Shown here: positions 35,182 through 42,916 of the stretch, piece by piece
Layout: every line of letters starts with the position of its first letter
Numbering within the stretch: position 1 is the stretch's first letter
From: Helicobacter sp. 13S00401-1
Lineage (GTDB): Bacteria; Campylobacterota; Campylobacteria; Campylobacterales; Helicobacteraceae
Direction of reading: 5' to 3'
Assembly: GCF_002272925.1 (NCBI RefSeq)
Contig: NZ_MLAR01000001.1
Span: 124,001-188,000 of the forward strand
DNA: 64,000 bases
Translations under genes and position numbers: made by a program
Notes under the pieces: generated by a model
Told to the model about the DNA's origin: nothing
Seen by the model: only the letters and a program-made list of their open reading frames with translations
Database searches by the model: none

Positions 35182-36588
35182 TCACACCAAGCCAGTCACA
35201 TAAAACACGCCTATGACAAAGAAAACTGCTACCGTTTTTAATATAGTTATCGCAAATATATCTTTATAAGATTGCTTATGAGATAAACCAGTGACAGCTA
35301 AAAGCGTTATGACCGCACCATTATGCGGCAGTGTATCCATGCCACCACTGGCCATAGATGCGATTCTATGAAACACTTCTAGCGGTATGCCAGTAGCATG
35401 CGCATGGGCTATAAATGTATCTGCCATGGCTGCTAGGGCTATACCTAAGCCTCCACTAGCTGAGCCAGTAATCCCTGCTAGGGCAGTTACTGTGATGGCT
35501 TCATTAACTAAGGGGTTTGGTATATGACTAAGGGCGTGTGAGATTACTAAAAAGCCAGGAAGTGCTGCTATAACTGCGCCAAATCCATACTCAGTGGCCG
35601 TATTTAAAGAAGCTATTAAAGATCCGCCAACTGCTTGATGTGCCCCTTCACTAAAGCCTTTTATAACCTTCTTCCAAGCAAAGATAAAAACAACGATTAT
35701 GCCAACTAAGAGTGCAGCTTCTACTGCCCATAGTGCTTGCACACTTTGAATCTTTTGTATAACATCCATGATGCCCTTAGCGTGCTTCATAGCAGTTGAA
35801 GCAAAACTAACTTCTTTTTCATAAAGGCTAGGGATAATTTTTGTGAGTATTAGGTTTATAACTCCTACGGCAATTAGCGGAAGGATGGCTATAAGTGGAT
35901 TTGCAAGATGGGTTTCATCAATCTTAGGTGGCTCATTTTTATGATTACTCCCATAGCCTTCACCCTTGCGTAGTGCAACCCTTCGTCTCCACTCAAGATA
36001 AAGCATACCTAGCACTATGATAAATATAGCCCCTATAGTCCCAAGTATAGGTGCTGCATAGATATTAGTCCCAAAAAATGTAGTTGGTATGATGTTTTGG
36101 ATTTGTGGAGTGCCAGGTATGGCATCCATTGTAGCAGTAAAGGCTCCTAGTGCTATGGTTCCAGGTATTAACCTTTTTGGTATATCTCCTTTGCGAAATA
36201 GCTCAACTGCAAAAGGATAAACTGCAAACACTACAACAAAAAGTGATATGCCTCCATAAGTTAGTAGCAAACACACTATGACTATAGAAAGCATAGCCCT
36301 TTCTTTACCTACTATTTTTATAACCCAAGAGGCGATGGACTTTGAAAAGCCAGAAAGTTCTATAACCTTGCCAAAGATAGCCCCAAGCAAAAACACCGGA
36401 AAGTAGGCTTGCACAAAGCCAGCAAGCTTTGGCATAAATAGTCCTGTAAACATAGGTGCAACAAGGCTAGGGCTTACTAAAAGCACAGCTGCCATTGCAA
36501 TAAGTGGCGCAAAAATAATTACACTAAAACCCTTATATGCCATATACATCAAGCAACACAGTGCTAATAAGACGATTATAAAACCCAT
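35182..36588 (-). CDS. GntP-family permease
   Basis: A 468-residue membrane protein with about twelve hydrophobic segments. Family marks are YGGISLFVVVFAVYPFA, GTIALGAFTATMDAIPGTPQ, TEYGFGAVIAALPGF, GITGSASGGLGIALAAM and MASGGMDTLPHNGAVITLL. GntP transporters carry gluconate and other hydroxy acids. Beside 3-hydroxybutyrate dehydrogenase I infer 3-hydroxybutyrate as the likely substrate, as proposed for GntP relatives next to such genes; this is by context only. Last gene of the six-gene operon. Confidence 0.85.
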   Translation of the reverse strand: MGFIIVLLALCCLMYMAYKGFSVIIFAPLIAMAAVLLVSPSLVAPMFTGLFMPKLAGFVQAYFPVFLLGAIFGKVIELSGFSKSIASWVIKIVGKERAMLSIVIVCLLLTYGGISLFVVVFAVYPFAVELFRKGDIPKRLIPGTIALGAFTATMDAIPGTPQIQNIIPTTFFGTNIYAAPILGTIGAIFIIVLGMLYLEWRRRVALRKGEGYGSNHKNEPPKIDETHLANPLIAILPLIAVGVINLILTKIIPSLYEKEVSFASTAMKHAKGIMDVIQKIQSVQALWAVEAALLVGIIVVFIFAWKKVIKGFSEGAHQAVGGSLIASLNTATEYGFGAVIAALPGFLVISHALSHIPNPLVNEAITVTALAGITGSASGGLGIALAAMADTFIAHAHATGIPLEVFHRIASMASGGMDTLPHNGAVITLLAVTGLSHKQSYKDIFAITILKTVAVFFVIGVFYVTGLV

Positions 36589-36631
36589 AAATGCATCCTT
36601 TTTGGTGTGTATAGAATCTAGATTCTATAAG

Positions 36632-37426
36632 TTACTGAGCTGTGTAGCCTGCGTCTATAACTAGATTAGTCCCGGTTATATGCTTAGCGCATGAGCTTGA
36701 AGTAAAAAGCACTAGACTTGATATATCTTCTATATCAATTAAAGTTTTTTGAGGGATTAGTGGATAAAGGACTTCATTTAAAACTTTATCTACACTTACA
36801 TTTCTACTCTTAGCTAAATCATCAAACTGATTAAGCACAAGAGGGGTTGCTATGTAACCTGGGCATATGGCATTAACTGTGATGCCTTCAGTAGCGCACT
36901 CTAGGGCTGCTACTTTTGTTATGCCTATGATTCCATGTTTGGCTGCGTTATAAGCTACCTTACCTGCAAAACCTACAAGGCCATTAATTGAGGCTATGTT
37001 TATGATGCGTCCCCACTGTTGTTCTTTCATGATAGGAAAAACATGCTTTGTAGTTAAAAAAGTAGCCCTTAGCATTACAGCTATCATCTTATCAAAGGTT
37101 TCTGTTGAAAAGTCTTCTATGGGTGCTACATGTTGGATTCCAGCGTTGTTAATAAATATATCTACTCTTCCAAAATGTTTTTTAGTTTTTAAGATTAGAT
37201 CTTCTATCTCTTCTTCTTCTGTAACATCTGCTTTTATAGACATAACATTAGGGCTTTTAAGCTCTTTTACTTTTTGATGAAGGCTACCTGCATTTAAGTC
37301 ACTTAGTACTACTTTAGCACCATGATCTAAAAACTTCTTAGCTATATTTAGCCCTATACCGCTTGCTGAACCTGTGATGATTACTACTTTGTCTTTTACA
37401 TCTATGATGTTATGAGAATGTTCCAT
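36632..37426 (-). CDS. 3-hydroxybutyrate dehydrogenase
   Basis: A 264-residue SDR that oxidises (R)-3-hydroxybutyrate to acetoacetate with NAD+. Cofactor motif TGSASGIGLN (about 19-28); NNAGIQHVAPIEDF is a strong mark of bacterial D-3-hydroxybutyrate dehydrogenases; catalytic Ser-Tyr-Lys in INIASINGL and YNAAKHG; ICPGYIATPLV and the QIP-like loop LIPQK complete it. Its product feeds the CoA transferase encoded upstream in the same operon. I know of no counterpart in the similar H. pylori cluster. Confidence 0.9.
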   Translation of the reverse strand: MEHSHNIIDVKDKVVIITGSASGIGLNIAKKFLDHGAKVVLSDLNAGSLHQKVKELKSPNVMSIKADVTEEEEIEDLILKTKKHFGRVDIFINNAGIQHVAPIEDFSTETFDKMIAVMLRATFLTTKHVFPIMKEQQWGRIINIASINGLVGFAGKVAYNAAKHGIIGITKVAALECATEGITVNAICPGYIATPLVLNQFDDLAKSRNVSVDKVLNEVLYPLIPQKTLIDIEDISSLVLFTSSSCAKHITGTNLVIDAGYTAQ

Positions 37427-37476
37427 ACTATTTTCCTTTTTTTTAAGTTTTAATCCAGATTTTTATCAAACCACCT

Positions 37477-38796
37477 CTAATGTAAAAAATATAGTCCTAT
37501 AACAAAGATAGGAACACTAAAGATTAAAGCAGTTATGCAATAACCCATAATATCCCTTACTCCAAGCCCAGCTATAGCTAGAGCTGGCAGCGCCCAAAAA
37601 GGCTGAATCATATTTGCCCACTGCTCGCCATAAGCTATAGCCATCGTCGCCTTTCCTAAAGGAGCACCGACTTCTTTTGCAGCCTCTATTACAAAAGGTC
37701 CTTGTATAACCCAGTGTCCTCCACCACTAGGGACTGCGAAATTTATAATTGCTGAGCTAAAAAAAGTTAGCACAGCAAAGGTGTCTTTATTAGCGATATT
37801 TACAAACCACTCAGTGATAACTTTGCCTATGCCACTATTTTCCATCATCAAAGCAATGCCTGCATAAAATGGAAACTGTATTAAGATTCCAGCTGTACTT
37901 TTTGCAGCAGCTCCAACTGCCCTCATATAAGCCATGGGCGTTTTGTGTAATAACATTCCTAAGATGATGAAAATTAGATTTACTGTATTAATCGTTACAT
38001 TAAAACCATGCTTCATAAAGTAGTCTAGTAAAAACCAGATTCCTAAAGCCACTATGATGTAGTTTAAAATCTTGCTTTCTTCAATCTTCACTGCTATAGA
38101 ATCTTCTTTACTAACCTTTTTTTCAAAGCTTGGATCTTCTGCTAGGAGGCTAGGATCTATAGGTTTTGGAATCTTAGGTGTCATGAAGATAACTAAAAGT
38201 GGCATAAGCACTATTAAAGCTAGTGTTATAAAAATGTTGTAGTGAGTAAAGATGGTATCACTTATGGGGATTATTCCGCCAACGTATTTTTCTACAGGAT
38301 TACCCGGAGTTGCTGCAAGGAGGGGCATAGAGCCACTTAGGCCTCCACCCCAGGTCATAAAACCTATATAAGCACAAGCTATTAGCAAGCCATAATCTGT
38401 GCTTTTAAGCTTTCTTGCCACCTCTTTAGCAAACAAAGCCCCTACTACTAGCCCAAATCCCCAGTTTATAACGCAAGCTACACTACCAGCAAAGCAAACT
38501 AAAGCTACTGCTTGCCTAGGTGTTTTAGCTAGTGAAGCACAAGCTTTTAGTATCTTTTTGATTAAAGGCGAGCTAGCTAGTGCGTAACCTGTAACTATAA
38601 CCATAGCCATTTGAGTTGTAAAAGCTAGTAAATTCCAAAAGCCACCACCCCACATCTGCATCATGCTTGCTGGGCTATTACCCATGCTAAGGCCTAGAGC
38701 AAATACCACTATAGTTAAGATAAGGGCAAAGACTAAGGGGTCTGGCAAGTATCTACTAACTACTCGCGTCATAAAAGAACTTATCATCCCTATCAT
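37477..38796 (-). CDS. atoE: AtoE-family short-chain fatty acid transporter
   Basis: A 439-residue membrane protein with about eleven hydrophobic segments. The motifs NWGFGLVVGALFAKEVAR, GFMTWGGGLSGSMPLLAATPGN, FAVPSGGGHWVIQGPFV and GEQWANMIQPFWALPAL are typical of AtoE/TIGR00366 carriers for acetoacetate and short-chain fatty acids. It lies between the CoA-transferase and dehydrogenase genes, so the operon holds two transporters of different families. Confidence 0.9.
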   Translation of the reverse strand: MIGMISSFMTRVVSRYLPDPLVFALILTIVVFALGLSMGNSPASMMQMWGGGFWNLLAFTTQMAMVIVTGYALASSPLIKKILKACASLAKTPRQAVALVCFAGSVACVINWGFGLVVGALFAKEVARKLKSTDYGLLIACAYIGFMTWGGGLSGSMPLLAATPGNPVEKYVGGIIPISDTIFTHYNIFITLALIVLMPLLVIFMTPKIPKPIDPSLLAEDPSFEKKVSKEDSIAVKIEESKILNYIIVALGIWFLLDYFMKHGFNVTINTVNLIFIILGMLLHKTPMAYMRAVGAAAKSTAGILIQFPFYAGIALMMENSGIGKVITEWFVNIANKDTFAVLTFFSSAIINFAVPSGGGHWVIQGPFVIEAAKEVGAPLGKATMAIAYGEQWANMIQPFWALPALAIAGLGVRDIMGYCITALIFSVPIFVIGLYFLH

Positions 38797-38869
38797 TGCT
38801 TTTCCTTATATTTAGTGTTTTTAAAACGCTATATCAAACTAGATTCCTTACTTATCCTTGCAACTACCT

Positions 38870-39505
38870 TTATAAGCAAACCTCAAACTCTGCCTCACTT
38901 TTTTGTTTTACTTCTTCTAAAGTAACTCCTTCTTGAAGCTCTATAAGTCTTGCTTTTCCATCTTTGAAGTCAAATACCCCTAACTCAGTTATAAGCAAGT
39001 TAACTACGCCCTTACCAGTTAGTGGCAGGGTGCAGACTTTTTTAAATTTAGATTCTCCATTTTTGCTTACATGATCCATTATGATGACTACTTTTTTAGC
39101 GCCATTTACTAGATCCATAGCCCCTCCCATGCCCTTTACTAGCTTGCCTGGAATCATATAGTTTGCTAAGTCTCCACTAGCACTAACTTCCATAGCCCCT
39201 AAGATAGATAAGTCTATATGGCCTCCTCTTATCATGGCAAAGCTTTCGCTGCTATCAAAAAAGCTTGCGCCTTTTGCTACTGTGATAGTTTCTTTCCCAG
39301 CATTTATTAAGTCTGGGTCTACTTCATCTTTAGTTGGGTAGGGCCCTATGCCTAAAAGGCCATTTTCACTTTGAAAGTAGACGTTATGCACTTCTTTTGG
39401 CAAGATGTTAGCTACCAAAGTTGGCATGCCTATGCCTAGATTTATATTCATATCGCTTTTTATCTCTTTAGCAGCCCTAGTTATAATTTTCTCTCTTGCG
39501 TTCAT
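38870..39505 (-). CDS. scoB: 3-oxoacid CoA-transferase, subunit B
   Basis: A 211-residue beta subunit of succinyl-CoA:acetoacetate CoA-transferase. The catalytic Glu lies in FQSENGLLGIGPYP (about residue 47); NLGIGMPTLVANILP, the GGHIDLSILGAMEVS block and PGKLVKGMGGAMDLV follow in the family order. With subunit A it moves CoA from succinyl-CoA to acetoacetate. Ten bases separate it from scoA. Confidence 0.94.
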   Translation of the reverse strand: MNAREKIITRAAKEIKSDMNINLGIGMPTLVANILPKEVHNVYFQSENGLLGIGPYPTKDEVDPDLINAGKETITVAKGASFFDSSESFAMIRGGHIDLSILGAMEVSASGDLANYMIPGKLVKGMGGAMDLVNGAKKVVIIMDHVSKNGESKFKKVCTLPLTGKGVVNLLITELGVFDFKDGKARLIELQEGVTLEEVKQKSEAEFEVCL

Positions 39506-39515
39506 TTTGTTCCTC

Positions 39516-40205
39516 CTAGTCTCTAGTCACTATTTTTTCTATCTGTTTAGTAAAGCTGCCCTTATAGATATAGTCCACATAGATTCCACAAAGGTGTATA
39601 AAGTTAGGATCTAGACTTCCTATATCAACCATCTCTTCAACCTCAGCTACAGTTATCTTTCCTGCCTTTGCACAAACTGGATTAAAGTTCATAGCAGTTT
39701 CATGAAAGATTAGATTCCCAAAACTATCAGCCTTTTTGGCTTTGACTATGGCAAAGTCGCCAACTATGGCCCTTTCCATTAAGTACTCTTTGCCTTCAAA
39801 GACTTTAGTCTCTTTACCCTCTGCAACTAAAGTCCCAACTCCTGTAGGTGTATAAAAAGCTGGGATCCCAGCTCCACCAGCGCGAAGCTGCTCTGCTAAA
39901 GTGCCTTGAGGAGTAAGCACTACTTCAAGCTCCCCACTTAAAAACTGCCTTTCAAACTCCTTGTTTTCTCCAACATAAGAAGAGATCATCTTTTTTATCT
40001 GTTTATTTTTTAAAAGCTTACCTAGCCCTACATCATCTATGCCACAGTTATTACTTACTACAGTTAGATTTTTTACCTTTAGGTGCGCTATAGCATCTAT
40101 ACTATTTTCTGGAATCCCACATAGCCCAAAGCCTCCAGCTAAGATAGTCATACCATCTTTTAGATCTTTAAAGGCCTCATTTATATCAGTTATGATTTTG
40201 CTCAT
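39516..40205 (-). CDS. scoA: 3-oxoacid CoA-transferase, subunit A
   Basis: A 229-residue alpha subunit with [17 protein letters not shown] (CoA-binding G-x-GGFG) near the N-terminus, then [43 protein letters not shown] and [17 protein letters not shown]. Partner of the scoB product. It starts 26 bases after the thiolase gene stop. Confidence 0.94.
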   Translation of the reverse strand: MSKIITDINEAFKDLKDGMTILAGGFGLCGIPENSIDAIAHLKVKNLTVVSNNCGIDDVGLGKLLKNKQIKKMISSYVGENKEFERQFLSGELEVVLTPQGTLAEQLRAGGAGIPAFYTPTGVGTLVAEGKETKVFEGKEYLMERAIVGDFAIVKAKKADSFGNLIFHETAMNFNPVCAKAGKITVAEVEEMVDIGSLDPNFIHLCGIYVDYIYKGSFTKQIEKIVTRD

Positions 40206-40231
40206 GTTTATCTCTTTATCTTTTTTTTATC

Positions 40232-41410
40232 TTATCTTTCAACAACGCAGGCTATACCTTGCCCACCACCTATACATAAAGTAGCAAGCCCATATCTAGA
40301 ATCTCTTTTTTCCATCTCATAAAGCAAGGTAACTAAGATTCTTGCTCCACTAGCTCCTATGGGATGGCCTAAGGCTATAGCACCTCCATTTACATTTAAG
40401 ATGTCATGATTAAAGCCTAGCTCTCTATCTACACTTATAGTTTGGGCTGCAAAGGCTTCATTAGCCTCGATTAAGTCTATATCTTTTAAATTTAGATTTG
40501 CTTTTTTAAGGGCGTTTTTTACAGCTTCAACTGGCCCTAGTCCATAGTCTTTTGGATGAACTCCAGCCTTGCCAAAACTTTTTATCTTAGCCATAGGTTT
40601 TAGGCCTAGTTTTTTTGCCTTTGTGCCACTCATTAAAGCAAGCATGGCAGCGCCATCATTTATCCCGCTTGCATTACCAGCAGTTATAAGGCCATCTTTT
40701 TTAAAAGCAGGCTTAAGTCTTAATAGCAAGTCTTTATTAGTATCTTTTGCAAACTCATCTACTTGAAAAACTACTTCTTCTTTTTTGTTTTTTATCTTTA
40801 TAGGAACTATCTCATCTACAAAACGCCCAGACTTTATAGCCCTTATAGCCTTAGTTTGAGAGGCTGCACTAAAGCCATCTAACTCATCTCTGCTTATATT
40901 ATAAGTCTTGCAAGCCTCTTCTATAAGCTCTCCCATATGAGAGTTACAGCTCCCACAAACAAGTCCATCTTTAAGTATGCTATCTAGTAGTTTTACATCA
41001 CCAAGCCTAGCGCCATATCTTGTGTCCATGGAAAGAAAAGGGGCATTACTCATAGATTCTATGCCGCCTGCTATGACTACTTCGCTATCTCCTAAGGCTA
41101 TACTTTGAAAGCCAAGCTCAACTGCTTTTAGTCCACTTCCGCAAACTTTGTTTATAGAAAAAGCTCCACTAGTTTGTGGAATCTCACTTCTTAGTAAAAC
41201 TTGTCTAGCACTAGACTGCCCACAACCTGCTTGTAAAACATGTCCCAAGATAAGCTCTTCAACTAATTTGCTATCTAAATTTATAGAATCTAATAAGCCT
41301 TTTAAAACACACTCCCCCAAATCAACTGCACTTAAGCTTTTGAGGCTTCCGCCAAAGCTACCTATAGCACTACGCTTAGCACCAACTATTACTACCTCAT
41401 TCGCCTGCAT
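40232..41410 (-). CDS. Acetyl-CoA C-acetyltransferase (thiolase)
   Basis: A 392-residue thiolase that splits acetoacetyl-CoA into two acetyl-CoA. The nucleophilic Cys is in NKVCGSGLKAVE (about residue 88), GGIESMSNAPF follows, then NEAFAAQ, NGGAIALGHPIGASGAR (catalytic His) and the second Cys in LCIGGGQG. First gene of the operon, so its upstream region should hold the main promoter. The degradative role is inferred from its neighbours; the same enzyme class can work in the synthetic direction. Confidence 0.95.
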   Translation of the reverse strand: MQANEVVIVGAKRSAIGSFGGSLKSLSAVDLGECVLKGLLDSINLDSKLVEELILGHVLQAGCGQSSARQVLLRSEIPQTSGAFSINKVCGSGLKAVELGFQSIALGDSEVVIAGGIESMSNAPFLSMDTRYGARLGDVKLLDSILKDGLVCGSCNSHMGELIEEACKTYNISRDELDGFSAASQTKAIRAIKSGRFVDEIVPIKIKNKKEEVVFQVDEFAKDTNKDLLLRLKPAFKKDGLITAGNASGINDGAAMLALMSGTKAKKLGLKPMAKIKSFGKAGVHPKDYGLGPVEAVKNALKKANLNLKDIDLIEANEAFAAQTISVDRELGFNHDILNVNGGAIALGHPIGASGARILVTLLYEMEKRDSRYGLATLCIGGGQGIACVVER

Positions 41411-41723
41411 GTAGTCTCCTTAATGTTTTATGCCTTTAAATTCCATGTTACTTACTTTTATCTCTATAGGCTAAATTTTTGTGTAAATAGTTGACTAAAC
41501 AAAGAGACTATAGTTACTATACGTAACTTTAAAGTTAAAAAAAGGTATCAAAATACCAAATATTCCAAAAAGTAAACATAAAATCAAGACTTTAGCTACT
41601 AGGTTTTAACACTAACTAAAAATATAAACTTATATGTTTACTAAAGTAATATTTATAGGCATAGAGGATGGTATAAAGTGTAGTTTTGAAAGGAGTATAT
41701 AGATATAAGCAAGCTTATATCCA
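41411..41723. other. Regulatory region upstream of the thiolase operon
   Basis: These 313 bases lie between the azlD 3' end and the thiolase start (both minus strand). They contain an inverted repeat GTTAC-N5-GTAAC (41513-41527) and a GGTAT-N4-ATACC dyad (41544-41557), about 100-150 bases upstream of the thiolase ATG. No gene was seen. Confidence 0.6.
41513..41557 (-). promoter_or_regulatory. Pair of dyads, possible operator of the ketone-body operon
   Basis: GTTACTATACGTAAC and GGTATCAAAATACC lie 17 bases apart. Both are symmetric half-site pairs of the sort bound by dimeric regulators. No regulator gene is encoded beside the operon. The assignment is tentative. Confidence 0.4.
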
Positions 41724-42089
41724 CTAACCAAAAGGCTTAAAGTAAAGTAGTAGTATGTAAAATAAAGTGGAGATAAAGATCGCTAAAAGCCCATTATAAG
41801 GAGACTTAATAAAGATAAGATAGATGGCTATCACACTAAACACACCTAATCCTTCATAGCTTCCAAAAGGAGTGCTAGCTAAGTTTACATCTTTGTAAAT
41901 GGGTAAACTACAAGCATGCCTATAATGCAAGGTGTTATCTTTCTTGAAAGCCAGACAAGAAGAAGGGACTAAGAAGAGGGGCATGGCAAAAAAGCTAAAT
42001 ATAGCAAGTGGTAAAAATCTTGTGATAATAGTACCTAGTATGATGGCAAGTAGTGCTAAAAAAGCATGGCTTAGACTTATCTCACTCAT
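41724..42089 (-). CDS. azlD: AzlD-family branched-chain amino acid exporter subunit, core frame apparently disturbed
   Basis: The 121-residue frame has the family's N-terminal part (LGTIITRFLPLAIF) and the later part (YKDVNLASTPFGSYEGLG and two hydrophobic helices). In between, where AzlD proteins have a hydrophobic segment like PPAIIGMLVVYC, this frame reads SCLAFKKDNTLHYRHACSLPIY. The expected motif is present in the +1 frame (KITPCIIGMLVVYPFTK, about 41890-41940), preceded in the +2 frame by SPFFLSGFQE. Three small indels in the same sense would explain this and keep the ends in frame. It pairs with azlC, 36 bases upstream. Probably impaired, or affected by sequencing error. Confidence 0.68.
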   Translation of the reverse strand: MSEISLSHAFLALLAIILGTIITRFLPLAIFSFFAMPLFLVPSSCLAFKKDNTLHYRHACSLPIYKDVNLASTPFGSYEGLGVFSVIAIYLIFIKSPYNGLLAIFISTLFYILLLYFKPFG

Positions 42090-42125
42090 AGCTTCCCCCT
42101 TTTAGTCTTGCTCTTTTTTAAAGTC

Positions 42126-42797
42126 TTAATCACGCACAGCCTTAAAACGCAAAGCTTTTAGTACCAAAAGGGCTATGATGATAGCTATCATAGAAGGCAC
42201 TAAAAAACTATCTTTGCCAAAAATCATTAGACAAATAACTGCTATAACTATCCCTAAAATTGCACCAAAATAAGACTTACTCCTTCTAATCTGCTCTAAA
42301 AGTATGACTACAAAAACAGCACTTAGCACAAACCCTATGCCTTTAACATTAAACTTATCACCTATAAATGACCCTATAACACAGCCAACTATCCAATACA
42401 TATGATTAAGCAGTGATAGATAAAACTTTGCTTTTTGACTTAAGTTTGCATTTACACTAAGAAGTGCAAAAGTCTCATCAGTTAGGCTAAAAAACATATA
42501 GATTCTAGATCTTAGAGGAAAAGCACTAAAGTCTTTAAACATAGCCATAGCATATAGAATCTGCCTTACGTTTATAACAAGGACTAGGATAAAAACAGAG
42601 GCTATATCAACCCCCATGCTAAGCAAACCAACTGCTACAAACTGCATAGCCCCAGCATAGATTAAAACTGCCATGGCTAAAGACCAAAACACGCCAAATC
42701 CAGCATTTTCTAGCATGATACCAAAGGCAATGCCAAGCATCAAGTAGCCAACAAGTATGGGCAAGCTTAGCTTAAATGCCACCTTTAAATCACTCAC
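42126..42797 (-). CDS. azlC: AzlC-family branched-chain amino acid exporter subunit
   Basis: A 223-residue membrane protein with about six to seven hydrophobic segments. FGIMLENAGFGVFWSLAMAVLIYAGAMQFVA (read in parts) and LVLVINVRQILYAMAM, plus FSLTDETFALL, are the conserved AzlC pieces. AzlCD pairs export branched-chain amino acids or analogues. The gene looks intact, unlike its partner. Confidence 0.9.
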   Translation of the reverse strand: MSDLKVAFKLSLPILVGYLMLGIAFGIMLENAGFGVFWSLAMAVLIYAGAMQFVAVGLLSMGVDIASVFILVLVINVRQILYAMAMFKDFSAFPLRSRIYMFFSLTDETFALLSVNANLSQKAKFYLSLLNHMYWIVGCVIGSFIGDKFNVKGIGFVLSAVFVVILLEQIRRSKSYFGAILGIVIAVICLMIFGKDSFLVPSMIAIIIALLVLKALRFKAVRD

Positions 42798-42916
42798 ATA
42801 TAGCCTTCATACAAAAAAAGTTTGATAAAGAAAGAAAATTATAGTGATAAAAGCAAGTCTTTATAGCCAAGCTTTCATAACTATAGAATCTAAACTTAAA
42901 GTGCTATCTTTAGTAT

